This document shows, piece by piece, positions 37,519-47,463 of a stretch of 64,000 nt of DNA (its first letter is position 1; every line of letters starts with the position of its first letter). This stretch comes from CAWGJF01 sp963822905 (GTDB taxonomy: Bacteria > Bacteroidota > Ignavibacteria > Ignavibacteriales > Ignavibacteriaceae). Below the pieces are notes generated by a model. The model made no database searches, was not told the DNA's origin, and saw nothing but the letters and a program-made list of their open reading frames with translations. The DNA is taken from NCBI GenBank assembly GCA_963822905.1, contig CAWGJF010000007.1:186001-250000 (forward strand), written 5' to 3'. The position numbers were made by a program, and so were the translations under genes.

Positions 37519-40500
37519 TCACTTCAGCAGTATCATCTTCTTTGTATTCACATAATCATTAGTTCTTAGCTGGTAGAGATATACTCCGCTTGCGACTCTT
37601 AATGCATCCCACTTTACTTCATATCTGCCTGCCAGTTGTTTTGTGTTTACTAGTTCCTTTACTTTTCTTCCAAGTATGTCGTATATAATTACCGATATTT
37701 CTCCAGTATTTGGCAAATCATATTTAATCGTTGTTATAGGGTTAAATGGGTTAGGGTAGTTCTGATATAAAGTATATTCTGTCGGGATGATTTCTTTTTC
37801 TGTTTCTGTGTTTCCGGAACCGAAGTGTTTTCTCATTATTTGATTCAACCTGTTATGGTAATCGTTTTTACCTTTAACCAGGTATTTGCCAGATGGTCCC
37901 TTATGCAAACTTGAATCATTTCCTTCTACAAGAAGTGAAGTGGTAAGTGCATCTATCTCTGCATACGCTGCTTCTTCTGTGTTAGGGTTCTGCTGTACTA
38001 TTTGATCAAATTCTCCGATTGCTGGTATGTAATCTGTTTTTGCAGATAAGCACAGGGTAGATAGTTGATTGAATATTTTTATTTGTAGTAAATCTGAAGT
38101 GCTTTGGACAAGTGATAAATATATATTCCTCAAATCATCGAAATATTCTTCTCCTCTTCCAAGCAGCTTTCCTATTTCATATTTCCTGCTGAAGGCTTCT
38201 TTTTTTACCGGAAGTGTTGTGTCACTGCTTACTACCTGGTCGTAATAACTTTCTGATGATTCTATATCTCCTGTGAGGAACAGCTTGTTTGCCTGTGCAT
38301 AAAGTAAATCTGTTTGTGATAGCTGACCTGTTGCCTGACCTGAAGGATATAGAGTATCTATTACCTCACCTGTAGATGTCATCATTACAAGAGCGTCTCC
38401 CTGAACCGGAAGTTGACATTCCGTTGTATAGTAAGGATCAAAGTCAACTACAAGGTCTCCAAACCTCTGTGAGGTTGGTGTTGTTGTTCCCCAGTAATTA
38501 TCTTCTGCGTTTATATTAATGTGTTGTATTCCGTTGCTCAATCCGTTCATCAGCAGCAGTGTGTTCACAACCGGTGGAGATGCCTGCCTGTCATCATATA
38601 TGCTGTTGCACCCGGGAACATCTCTTTCTCCTTTCATAATTGCATTTGAATTATTGAAGTAAATCTCAGAGCCGTCAATTTGTTCTCCCTGTCCATCATA
38701 TCCGCCATTTTCATAAATCCTGTTGTAACCTGAAACAGCATACCATTGATGAGTCCCCTGATTTTGTACCAGCCGCGCGGCCATATTAATAATGCTCCCC
38801 AACCCAACGTAAATTCCATGATATTTACAATCGGTTATATCGTTGCCTCCCACATCTATAGAATTACAGTTGCCAAAATGTATTCCATTTGTAAATCCGC
38901 TTATTGAATTGGTTCTGATCACACCTCCTGTACTGACTGCCAGTATTCCCGGGCTGTTATATAAGTTAGAGCTTAGATTGTTGCCCGCTACAATCGCATT
39001 AGTAACGTTCGAAAGATAGATTCCATAGCTGGTATTAGTTATATAGTTTTCCTGGATTAATATCTCCGGAAGATTTGTTACCTCAATTCCATATTCTGAA
39101 CCTGTTATTGTGCAGTATTTTATTTCAGGCGGCTGCGGAGTTTGAGGACCGTTTCCTGATTGACCAAGAATTGTTATTGCGATACTGTCGCAATTAGAAA
39201 AATCAATATACTGAGCACTTAAAAAGCTTGTATTTAATTCTGCTGTAATTCCATTAGCTGAATTTTGAATATTACAATATGAAATAACCAGCGAGCCTCC
39301 TGATTTGATTACTACTCCGTTTCCTTCTACCGATGAACCAAAATCGAGAGTTAATTTATCTGATGACGTTCCGTTTATTGTTGCTGCCCCTTCTATTATC
39401 AGCTTATGTCCGTTCTGGAAATGTATCGTCCCCGAAGTATAAGGATCGTTATATTTTTCTATGTTTCCGTTTTTAATGATGATGTCTCCTTGTGCATAAT
39501 AATCCCCGGCAATGCTTAATGTAGCTCCATTGTCTATTGTCATATCTCCCTTAAGTATTTGCCCTTCACCTGCGGGCTCATCAACTATGAGTTTTCCGCC
39601 GTATAGCACAACCGGCTTTAAGCTGTAAAGTATTGCATCTCCAACTACTATCGTATCTGTTGGTGATGTTGCTTCACTGCTTCCATCAGGCAATATTGTT
39701 ACTTCACTGCTGTCAACGTAGTTTTTAAGGTTCCAGTTGTTGTAGTCTGATAGATAATTGAGCTCTAACTTGAATTTGTACAATAAAGGTTCTGAATACC
39801 ACCTGTTTATTACCATAAAATAATTATCTCCGTTTTCACCCGGTTTGTTAAACGAACCAATATCCACAAAAGAATTCATTGCCTCTGAACCTTGTCCTTC
39901 TCTGTCCAGTGTTACTTTATGTAAATGATTAAAATTAAGTACATCATAAGTTACCGAGGTATTTTTTCCCAGTGAATCTGCAACAGGGATTAAACCTTTT
40001 AGTGTCTTTCCGAATAAACCTTTTAGCCTTGGGTTTAGTGTATCTCGCAGCATATAATATTTATCTGTATAAATCAGGTTGTCATTTGCATCATAATCAA
40101 CTATTGCACGGCAATGACTGCCCGACTGACAATTGCCGGTATCTGTCTGTGCAAAATATGAAATCAGGGAAAGAAACTTTGCCCCGTACATTAGCGCTAG
40201 GTTTGCTGTGTAAAGAAACTCGTGGCTGTCAATGTTGCGCTGCTCTGCAGGTGCTACTGTATTATGAACTTCACCTGTCTGAAGATCAGCTCCAAAATAT
40301 GGATCAAGCTCATAAGCCTGCTTGTAGTTAAGTTCTCCAGCAACCCTGATATTTTCTGAATACCAATCCGTACGGCAGGTATTGCAGTAAGGAAAATCGA
40401 ACAAATAAAAATTCTGAATTATATTCCCTTTTCCCACACGTTTCTTAAATTCTGCCCAGGGGCTTAAGCCCATTGCACCAAATATGTTATTATGGTGATC

Positions 40501-41700
40501 CCATACCCCATCCCAGCGGCTCATAAATGCAAGCCACAATGGTCTTTCCCCCTGGCTGTTATTTTCAAGTATTTCCGTTACAAGACGGATTGGCTCGAAT
40601 ATATCTATACTTGTTGGCTCATCTATGCCCAACCAGCCGCTTATATTTTCTGTATATGCATTTAATGAGTTGGCTTGGAGAAGAATGTTAGTTTCTCCAA
40701 TGGGAGTATTAATAAGTTCTCTACCTCTATCATCCGAAACAGTAACCTTATCAACAGAAAGCAGGTAGCCGGGCTTACCCTGGCTGTTGGATTTTCCTTT
40801 CCAGATAACTTTGTACTGGATGTATGCCCTGTCAACCCTGTCAAAGCTGCACGGCGGAGGCGACAAAAACGTATGCTGCTCCTCTGGCTGTCCCGGAAGC
40901 ACTGTCTGGCAGGAATCGCTTGTTAGTTTGTAATCAGTAGAATCAGGACTTGGATTCTCGTGCATTAAAAAATCATAAAACTGATTTAACGCTGTAAAGT
41001 CTCCCCTTGTTAATGTTCTTTCCTTAATTACATAGGTGCAGCCAAGTATAGTTGGATAAATTGCGTAAGACTGTGTTACCTGCAGAACACATATTGTATC
41101 ATCAGGATTATAAGCAACAGGCGGGTTATTCTCCTGCAGCATCAACCGGAATTCTGCCCTGTATCTTACGGTATCACAGCCTCCATCCTGTGAGGCATAA
41201 TATGTTAAATCCTGACGGTAGTATGGGCCTTTTATTAATGTATCAACAGAGTTCTGAATATCCCCTTTAAGTTTTATATATGAACCGCTTATATCAATCT
41301 CTGTATTTGCAATATCCCTTTCCAGGTTTGCATCATAGGTATCATTCCCCTCTGCTTCCCACACAGAATACTTCGCATCTGTATAGTGTTGTATCCAGTT
41401 ATAGTCAAGCGAACGCCTGGGCATTACCTGGAAGCCGGAAGAATCCCAGTTGCTGAGTGTAGTCATCTGGTTAATGTTATCTACGCTCCAGTGAACTATA
41501 TCTACTCCTGCCTGCCTCATACTGTCAACTGCATCGGGATGATTAGTAATCCACTCCCACTTTTGCAGCGGTGCTTTGATTGGTATTCCCGGGAAGTTCC
41601 TTATCCAGTCATTATACTCAGGTGCTTCCTGGGCTATACAGGTATTAACCGGGATGAATAATCCCAGAAGCAAAACTGTGTAAAAGAAATTTTTAACCAT
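37519..41700 (-). CDS. Very large secreted right-handed beta-helix protein with T9SS sorting tail
   Basis: 1393 residues with a signal peptide (LLLGLFIPVNTCIAQE). Residues about 60-620 form a region rich in Trp, Tyr and Cys with no recognised family. Residues about 740-1010 show repeated short N/G-rich turns (NNLSSNLYNSPGILAVSTGGVIRTNSISGF...) characteristic of parallel beta-helix (pectate-lyase-like) repeats. A helical TPR-like region is around 1150-1290. The end is a complete sorting domain: YQNYPNPFNPITTIKYDLPNTG and ending NTKKMILLK. It is exported to the surface or medium. Function unknown; polysaccharide binding is possible. Confidence 0.8.
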   Translation of the reverse strand: MVKNFFYTVLLLGLFIPVNTCIAQEAPEYNDWIRNFPGIPIKAPLQKWEWITNHPDAVDSMRQAGVDIVHWSVDNINQMTTLSNWDSSGFQVMPRRSLDYNWIQHYTDAKYSVWEAEGNDTYDANLERDIANTEIDISGSYIKLKGDIQNSVDTLIKGPYYRQDLTYYASQDGGCDTVRYRAEFRLMLQENNPPVAYNPDDTICVLQVTQSYAIYPTILGCTYVIKERTLTRGDFTALNQFYDFLMHENPSPDSTDYKLTSDSCQTVLPGQPEEQHTFLSPPPCSFDRVDRAYIQYKVIWKGKSNSQGKPGYLLSVDKVTVSDDRGRELINTPIGETNILLQANSLNAYTENISGWLGIDEPTSIDIFEPIRLVTEILENNSQGERPLWLAFMSRWDGVWDHHNNIFGAMGLSPWAEFKKRVGKGNIIQNFYLFDFPYCNTCRTDWYSENIRVAGELNYKQAYELDPYFGADLQTGEVHNTVAPAEQRNIDSHEFLYTANLALMYGAKFLSLISYFAQTDTGNCQSGSHCRAIVDYDANDNLIYTDKYYMLRDTLNPRLKGLFGKTLKGLIPVADSLGKNTSVTYDVLNFNHLHKVTLDREGQGSEAMNSFVDIGSFNKPGENGDNYFMVINRWYSEPLLYKFKLELNYLSDYNNWNLKNYVDSSEVTILPDGSSEATSPTDTIVVGDAILYSLKPVVLYGGKLIVDEPAGEGQILKGDMTIDNGATLSIAGDYYAQGDIIIKNGNIEKYNDPYTSGTIHFQNGHKLIIEGAATINGTSSDKLTLDFGSSVEGNGVVIKSGGSLVISYCNIQNSANGITAELNTSFLSAQYIDFSNCDSIAITILGQSGNGPQTPQPPEIKYCTITGSEYGIEVTNLPEILIQENYITNTSYGIYLSNVTNAIVAGNNLSSNLYNSPGILAVSTGGVIRTNSISGFTNGIHFGNCNSIDVGGNDITDCKYHGIYVGLGSIINMAARLVQNQGTHQWYAVSGYNRIYENGGYDGQGEQIDGSEIYFNNSNAIMKGERDVPGCNSIYDDRQASPPVVNTLLLMNGLSNGIQHININAEDNYWGTTTPTSQRFGDLVVDFDPYYTTECQLPVQGDALVMMTSTGEVIDTLYPSGQATGQLSQTDLLYAQANKLFLTGDIESSESYYDQVVSSDTTLPVKKEAFSRKYEIGKLLGRGEEYFDDLRNIYLSLVQSTSDLLQIKIFNQLSTLCLSAKTDYIPAIGEFDQIVQQNPNTEEAAYAEIDALTTSLLVEGNDSSLHKGPSGKYLVKGKNDYHNRLNQIMRKHFGSGNTETEKEIIPTEYTLYQNYPNPFNPITTIKYDLPNTGEISVIIYDILGRKVKELVNTKQLAGRYEVKWDALRVASGVYLYQLRTNDYVNTKKMILLK

Positions 41701-41739
41701 TTTCTCCTCCCTCTTTGTTTAAGTTTTTTTTCCTTCTTC

Positions 41740-41880
41740 CCCTCCTCTCTGAGGAGGGGTCGACTTTAGTCGGGGGTGGTGTTAATACCTGCTCTTTCAA
41801 ACCACTCCGTCCCGCAAAAGGCGGGACACCCCTCCCTGCCTACCGGTCAGGCAGGCTTATCTAAGGAGGGGATTATTAAA
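41740..41880. repeat. Cluster of extragenic palindromes
   Basis: Four symmetric stretches are packed between two T9SS genes. They are CCCCTCCTC/GAGGAGGGG (41738-41758), GTCCCGC/GCGGGAC (41809-41827), CCTGCCT/AGGCAGG (41835-41855), and a further CCCCTCC...GGAGGGG pairing across the last one. No gene is seen. The third is the same family as 26454-26477 and 43819-43843. Confidence 0.6.
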
Positions 41881-41883
41881 AGC

Positions 41884-43695
41884 TTATTTTATCAGAATCA
41901 TTTTTTTCATATCCGAAAATCTCGGGATGTTTCCTTCTCCGATTACTTCTATTCTGTATAAGTATATTCCGCTTGCTAATCCGCTGATTCCGGACAAGCC
42001 GGAATGTCCTCCGACATCCGACCCCCCACTCCCAATTCCCGTATTGAATTCCACCTCGTAATATCCTGCGTTTTGTTCTTTGTTTACAAGCACCGATACA
42101 AGCTCTCCTTTTATGTCATATACCATCAGCTTTACTTTCCCTGATTCTTTTAACCTGTATCCTATTTTTGTCGAGGGATTGAATGGATTAGGGTAGTTCT
42201 GATATAGTCGGTAATCGTTTATTGTTATTGGCTCACCACTTATACCTGAAACTATGTCAATGAATATCTCTTCCGAGGGAAGCGATTCATTCTCATCAAG
42301 GTCAACTGCGGTTATTTTATAATACAGGCTTTCTGCTCCCATTGGTATCGGTTCTGTATAGAATGTATCTGTTGGTGAACCAACTAATTTTGCAGGGCTG
42401 ATTATAAAGTTTTCAGTTGTGTCCCTGTAAACATTGTAATAAGCTGTGTCTGCCTCACTGTTACGGTTCCAGCTTAATGTTATTGTATTATTTAATTTAC
42501 TAATTGATGCAGATAAATTAACCGGCGCTCTCGGTGCAAGGTTTAAGTACTTGTATGATTCTCCAAGTGGACCTCCGTATAAGCCGATATCAGAACGAGT
42601 GCTGTCAATGTCAAAAATAGACGGATCGCCTTTATTTATGCCAGGAGAATGGGCTTGAAGATGATAATCATAATTACCATCAGGAATTGGGATTGTGTCA
42701 TTTACAAACATCGGGTCGGCTACTATGTCGCTATCTCCATAAGTTATTCCTGATAAATTATTTACATTATCCCAAAATAAATTATAATCAGATGTAATCA
42801 TCCAATCCCCACTTAGTCCGTTACTATTATTTTTTAGCACAACATTATTTACAAAAACATAATCACTTGATGCCGTAATACTATTTCCCCTTCTAACACG
42901 CTGTGTTAATACATTATTTACTATATAAACTGGTTCTGCCGGATCATCAATATAAATATTGCTTCCAAACCCACTTATAAGATTATTATAAATATATACT
43001 TTCCTTGGCGCACCTATTGAAATTCCATACTCATATGTTATATCTCCTGTAAACAGTATTATGTTGTTGCTGATGTAGTAGTTACCTGCACCTACAACTA
43101 TACCGCGCGAATCAGTTGTTTCAAACGTCATAATATTGTTTGTTAAATAACTGTTAGAAATAGTTGAAGCCCCAACAATAGCAAATCCTATTTCTAGTTT
43201 TTCAATAATTGTGTTTTTAATCAAACAATTGTTACTTACAAGTATCCCAACAATTGCTTCACTTATTTTACTATTTTTAATTTCTATTGAATCACCTATC
43301 GCATAAATTATAATACTATTAGTTATTTCTTCTCCTTTACCGTAAATGCTAAAGTTTTCAATACTGAAAAAATCACTAACATTAACAAGTATTGTATAAT
43401 CTCCAATCCCCCTCCCATCAATCACAGTGCTGTCCATACTGCTGCCAATTAATGTTAGCATACTATCTATTACTAGGTTTTCATAATAAACTCCGTTGGC
43501 TACAATAACTGTATCACCCGGTGCACAAACATTTATTGCAGATTGGATTGAGTCGGCTGCATCTTGCCACGATAAATATGGGGGAATATTATTTTGCCCG
43601 TGCTGGACGTAGTGGATTGTAGCTTTAAGTGGTAAGCTGTAAACTACTATAAAAGCCAAAGTAAGGATTGTTTTTATTTTAAAATTCCAGTTCAT
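41884..43695 (-). CDS. Secreted beta-helix / fibronectin-like protein with T9SS sorting tail
   Basis: 603 residues with a signal peptide. Residues about 40-385 are a right-handed beta-helix domain of the NosD/pectate-lyase kind (LIGSSMDSTVIDGRG, ISNNIILFTGD, NIYIDDPAEPVYIVNNVLTQ). A fibronectin type III-like domain is at about 390-480. The sorting domain has YQNYPNPFNPSTKIGYRLKESGK and ends FSDMKKMILIK. Inside it an extra glycine/serine-rich segment (GSGGSDVGGHSGLSGISG) replaces the usual short loop; its DNA contains a palindrome. Exported; probably binds or acts on polysaccharide. Confidence 0.8.
   Translation of the reverse strand: MNWNFKIKTILTLAFIVVYSLPLKATIHYVQHGQNNIPPYLSWQDAADSIQSAINVCAPGDTVIVANGVYYENLVIDSMLTLIGSSMDSTVIDGRGIGDYTILVNVSDFFSIENFSIYGKGEEITNSIIIYAIGDSIEIKNSKISEAIVGILVSNNCLIKNTIIEKLEIGFAIVGASTISNSYLTNNIMTFETTDSRGIVVGAGNYYISNNIILFTGDITYEYGISIGAPRKVYIYNNLISGFGSNIYIDDPAEPVYIVNNVLTQRVRRGNSITASSDYVFVNNVVLKNNSNGLSGDWMITSDYNLFWDNVNNLSGITYGDSDIVADPMFVNDTIPIPDGNYDYHLQAHSPGINKGDPSIFDIDSTRSDIGLYGGPLGESYKYLNLAPRAPVNLSASISKLNNTITLSWNRNSEADTAYYNVYRDTTENFIISPAKLVGSPTDTFYTEPIPMGAESLYYKITAVDLDENESLPSEEIFIDIVSGISGEPITINDYRLYQNYPNPFNPSTKIGYRLKESGKVKLMVYDIKGELVSVLVNKEQNAGYYEVEFNTGIGSGGSDVGGHSGLSGISGLASGIYLYRIEVIGEGNIPRFSDMKKMILIK
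41987..42005. repeat. Palindrome inserted in-frame inside a T9SS sorting domain
   Basis: ATTCCGG / CCGGAAT with a 5-nt spacer. It lies in the coding sequence of the 603-residue protein and encodes part of its extra Gly/Ser stretch. Confidence 0.6.
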
Positions 43696-44023
43696 AGTCA
43701 GAACCTTTTATCATTTATTTAATTAAAAAGAGAGGCAATAAATTTATCGCAGTCAACCACCTTGCTACCCATTTATTAATTGCTAAAGACAACTAACAAA
43801 AATTAATGTATAAAGTCAAACCTGCCTGACGGTATGGCAGGTTAAATTTTGATAATAGGTTTATAGTTGACAATTGTTTTGCATAAGGAGTGTAACGGAA
43901 AGAATAAGATAACGGAAAAGCAAACCATACTAATTATACTTAAACTGAAAATTCAGAAGCTTTACAAATCAAGTATTTCGAGTTAACAGTCATATAATAA
44001 AATCCTGTTTATTATCTCCTGTT
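43696..44023. other. Intergenic region with one palindromic repeat
   Basis: No convincing coding frame. A palindromic repeat AACCTGCC...GGCAGGTT lies at 43819-43843 (same family as 26454 and 41835). The rest is AT-rich. Confidence 0.5.
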
Positions 44024-45013
44024 CTATTCTGAATGCAATTCTTTCCATAAACTATTCAATAAATTCTCCAAACCAAGCTTCGAAACTGACGAAAAAACCA
44101 ATGGTTTTCCATTGAAATCCTTGAATCTGAACGATTCAGCCTTTGTAATTTCTTTATTCCCTACAAGATCCGCTTTTGAAAATGATAGCAGGATTTTTTT
44201 CTTCACTAATTTGCTGCTGTAATTCATCAGCTCCTTCATTAAAACATCTACATCTTTTTTATAATTCTCTGAAGTTATATCAACCAGCAAAAGTAATATT
44301 CTTGTACGTTCAATATGCTTTAAAAATTTATGACCCAATCCTTTTCCTTTGTGCGCACCTTCAATAATTCCCGGTATATCTGCAACTGTAAAACTCTGGT
44401 AATCTTTATATTTAACAATTCCAAGATTTGGTTCTAAAGTTGTGAAAGGATAGTCAGCTATTTTTGGTCTGGCAGAAGAAATTGAGGAAATTAGTGTTGA
44501 CTTGCCTGCATTTGGGAATCCTACTAAACCCACATCAGCAATTAATTTCAGTTCAAGAATTATTTTTTTTTCATCACCCGGCAAACCTGGTTCGGCATAA
44601 CGTGGTGTTCGGTTTGTAGGTGTTGCAAAGTTGCTGTTCCCCCTTCCACCTTTCCCGCCTTTTACTACGATTACTCTTTTCCCATCTTCATCCAGGTCGA
44701 AAAGAATTTTTTCATCTTCACTATTTTTTATAATCGTGCCAACCGGAACTTTAATAACTGCATCTTCTCCATTCTTTCCATCTTTTAAAGAACTTCCACC
44801 CGGCTGCCCTTTGCCGCCAATATATTTTTTCTTATAACGTGTGTCGAGCAATGTATTTAAATTGTGGTGGGCTTCAATTACAACGTCTCCCCCTTTCCCG
44901 CCGTTTCCTCCTGCCGGTCCGCCTTTAGGAACATATTTCTCTCTTCTGAAAGCAACAGCACCAGCGCCACCGTCACCGGCATTTACTTCAATAACCGCAT
45001 AATCGATAAACAT
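44024..45013 (-). CDS. obgE: GTPase Obg/CgtA
   Basis: 329 residues. The N-terminal glycine-rich Obg fold (GAGAVAFRREKYVPKGGPAGGNGGKGGDV) is followed by the GTPase domain with G1 GFPNAGKSTLI near 165, the switch region YPFTTLEPNLGIV, G3 DIPGIIEGA, and a late SKAD (G4). It works in ribosome large-subunit assembly and stress signalling. It lacks an additional C-terminal TGS or Obg-specific domain, normal for the short type. The stop codon shares a base with the upstream gene's start region. Confidence 0.96.
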   Translation of the reverse strand: MFIDYAVIEVNAGDGGAGAVAFRREKYVPKGGPAGGNGGKGGDVVIEAHHNLNTLLDTRYKKKYIGGKGQPGGSSLKDGKNGEDAVIKVPVGTIIKNSEDEKILFDLDEDGKRVIVVKGGKGGRGNSNFATPTNRTPRYAEPGLPGDEKKIILELKLIADVGLVGFPNAGKSTLISSISSARPKIADYPFTTLEPNLGIVKYKDYQSFTVADIPGIIEGAHKGKGLGHKFLKHIERTRILLLLVDITSENYKKDVDVLMKELMNYSSKLVKKKILLSFSKADLVGNKEITKAESFRFKDFNGKPLVFSSVSKLGLENLLNSLWKELHSE

Positions 45014-47154
45014 TATGCCTGCCTGAAGTAATTAGATACCGCGTTAGTTAATAAGATTGCTTCTTTTGAGTAAGGATTAATTTTGTAAGAAAGGAAAATT
45101 CCTTTAATAATATCTGTTGCTTCACGATAAGAACCGCACTCCATTATCTTTTCGGTACTCGTGACAAAATCTACTTCGTCTCCGTTAAAGACGTTTGTAA
45201 TAATCTTTCTTACTTCTTTTTCTTTCAGATATGATAAGAGGTCTTTTTTTCTTAAAGATCTCGGAGATTGTTTTGTTTCTGTCTGCGGAACTTCTTTCTT
45301 TTGAACCGGTTCAGATGCCGGATAAGTATTTTGTGGTTGCTCACTGTAATTTGGTTCTACCGGGGTTTGTTTTTCCTCTATAACTATTTCAACTTCATCC
45401 TCAGAAAAAGCTATTTCGTCGATTGTCTGAAGATCATATTCAACCTGATCCAATTCTGATAATTCGTCATATTGAACCGGTTCTTCAATTTCCGGTTCGT
45501 CCAAAGTTTCCTCACCGGCAGAATCATTTTCACTAAAATCAGTATTACCTCTCTCAATTATTTCAAGGTCTTCAAACATATCCATCAATTCTTCTTCCGG
45601 AGTTTTAATGTAATCAGTATTTGGAAAATCTTTGCTGGCAATGTTCTCAACTACCGGCTCTTCAATCGTTGTTTCCGGTTCATTCTCTTCCACAATTTCG
45701 TCACTCACAACTTCGTTTTGTTTTTCCAATAACTCGGTTTCATATTGATCGAATTCTTCTTCATGGTCTTCATTCTCTTTATTATTCGGATCATCACCAA
45801 AATGATCTTTCAGCATTTCGCTTATGATTTCCTTTTCAGCCTGGAAATCTTCTCTAACAGCTTCTTCAGATTTATCCTCAGAATCTTCTGTTTGTAATTC
45901 TTCTTCTACAATCTGGTGTAGTGTAGATTCACTTTTATCCGCTTCTTGTTCAGCAATATCAGGATTCTCTTCTATTACCGGAGTTTCATCAATAATCTGT
46001 TCGGTAACAACCGGCTCAACTTCCGGGGAAGCAGGATCTTCAGTTTCCGATGCCAGTTCTTTTATCTCCGAAGTTAGTATATCTTGAAAATTATCACCTG
46101 TTTCCTCCTGCTCTATTTGCTCTTCCAGTTTGCTGATTTCTTCAAGATCCTTTTTTAATTCCTCATCTATTTGATCAAGACTGATTTCAGGAATTTTTAT
46201 TTCTTCAACTTCAATTTCACTTTTCAGAATTTCTTCTTCTACCAAAGAATCTATATCAGTAACATTCCCCTGCAAAGATTCACTCTCAGTTTCATCCTCC
46301 TTCGATTCCGGATTCTCAGTAGTTTCAGAAGAAACTTCTATTTTCTCTATCGTCTTTTTTTCTTCATCAAATCCCTGTATGGAATTTGGTTGGACAGGAG
46401 TAGTTGAATACAATACACTCTTAATATCGTTTATCTCATAAGCTTTTTTTGCAGTTTCAGGAATTGCTCTCCGCAGTCTTAACAGGTGGTCTGTAAGATT
46501 TTTTTCTTTCAGCAGCATTTCAACAGCAATTGGTGAAACCCTCGTTTTACTGACTCCACCGATATTAAAGAAATCACCTATTGAGTTAAGTGAGTTGTTA
46601 ATAAGCTGCCCGGAGTTAGCCTTAATTAATTCCCTCTCGATCTTGTTGAGGATTAAATCGAATTCCGTCAGGTTTAGCTGAACTGCTTTTCGTTTTGACA
46701 GGTATGAAGAAAGAACATTTTTAAAATAATCGTAGTAATAAACGTAGCTCAACATCATTTCCAGTTCGTCAACCGGGATTGATTTCTGATCGTTATAAAC
46801 AAGCTTTGTTAAAGACCACTTTGGTCTCACAACATAGTTAGCATTAAATGAGACAGCCTGGAGAATAAGCTTCTTCATATCATCAATCGAAATGCGTTTT
46901 GACTTCTTTACTTCTTCTGCCATCTTTTTGAAGTAAAGCGAAATCTCTTTGCCGGAATAATCGAAATAAGAATTCTGAAGCAGCTTCCGCCTGTCAGAGT
47001 ATATCATAAAATCAAGTTCGGCTGAAACGTATTTAAGAATTGCCGGGTGGAGTTCTAAAGTTGCAAGTTTTTCATAAGTGAAGGTTGTGCCCAGTTCCCG
47101 AATCTGGTTAATACAAAAATCGCTGATAAACTTAATATCTCTCTCAAACATCAC
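45013..47154 (-). CDS. Large acidic protein of unknown function, coupled to obgE
   Basis: 713 residues. Residues 1-240 are helical and ordered (ATLELHPAILKYVSAELDFMIYSDRRKLLQ, SFDDMKKLI-like, LNSIGDFFNIGGVSKTRVSPIAVEMLLKEKN). Residues about 250-620 are strongly acidic and low-complexity (runs of Glu, Asp, Ser), probably disordered. A short basic C-terminal domain (about 640-713: RSLRKKDLLSYLKEKEVRKIITNVFNGD...) ends it. No family recognised. It ends at the same base where obgE begins (1-bp overlap), so both are translated together. The domain design suggests a scaffold or cytosolic assembly protein; this is a guess. Confidence 0.7.
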   Translation of the reverse strand: MMFERDIKFISDFCINQIRELGTTFTYEKLATLELHPAILKYVSAELDFMIYSDRRKLLQNSYFDYSGKEISLYFKKMAEEVKKSKRISIDDMKKLILQAVSFNANYVVRPKWSLTKLVYNDQKSIPVDELEMMLSYVYYYDYFKNVLSSYLSKRKAVQLNLTEFDLILNKIERELIKANSGQLINNSLNSIGDFFNIGGVSKTRVSPIAVEMLLKEKNLTDHLLRLRRAIPETAKKAYEINDIKSVLYSTTPVQPNSIQGFDEEKKTIEKIEVSSETTENPESKEDETESESLQGNVTDIDSLVEEEILKSEIEVEEIKIPEISLDQIDEELKKDLEEISKLEEQIEQEETGDNFQDILTSEIKELASETEDPASPEVEPVVTEQIIDETPVIEENPDIAEQEADKSESTLHQIVEEELQTEDSEDKSEEAVREDFQAEKEIISEMLKDHFGDDPNNKENEDHEEEFDQYETELLEKQNEVVSDEIVEENEPETTIEEPVVENIASKDFPNTDYIKTPEEELMDMFEDLEIIERGNTDFSENDSAGEETLDEPEIEEPVQYDELSELDQVEYDLQTIDEIAFSEDEVEIVIEEKQTPVEPNYSEQPQNTYPASEPVQKKEVPQTETKQSPRSLRKKDLLSYLKEKEVRKIITNVFNGDEVDFVTSTEKIMECGSYREATDIIKGIFLSYKINPYSKEAILLTNAVSNYFRQA

Positions 47155-47321
47155 AGTTCTTTCTTTATTAGAAGTGAAAAATAAAAAATTCCCTGTTAAA
47201 TGTTAACCTTGTTTTTGATTTATTTAGAAGAGTTTTGTTAAATTCGTTAATAATATTGATAAAGTTTACTGGAGATAAACACTCAGTTTTATCTGATAAG
47301 TTAGAATTAATTGAATAAATC

Positions 47322-47451
47322 ATGAAAAAATATTCCTCAATTTCATATTAACTTTTATAATCAGTCGATTGAACGTAAGAATGAGCTCCTTGCAGAATTC
47401 CCGGAATTGAAATCAGAAACAGCAAGCCGGTTGAAAATATTCAGACAATAA
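47322..47451 (+). pseudogene. Possible small broken ORF
   Basis: From ATG 47322 the frame stops after nine codons, but one base later a frame reads NIPQFHINFYNQSIERKNE and continues to SRLKIFRQ, stop 47449-47451. Removing one A of the A6 run after the ATG would give a continuous protein of about 42 residues. The amino-acid composition looks like real coding sequence, but no family is recognised. Confidence 0.3.
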
Positions 47452-47463
47452 TAAAGGAAATTA

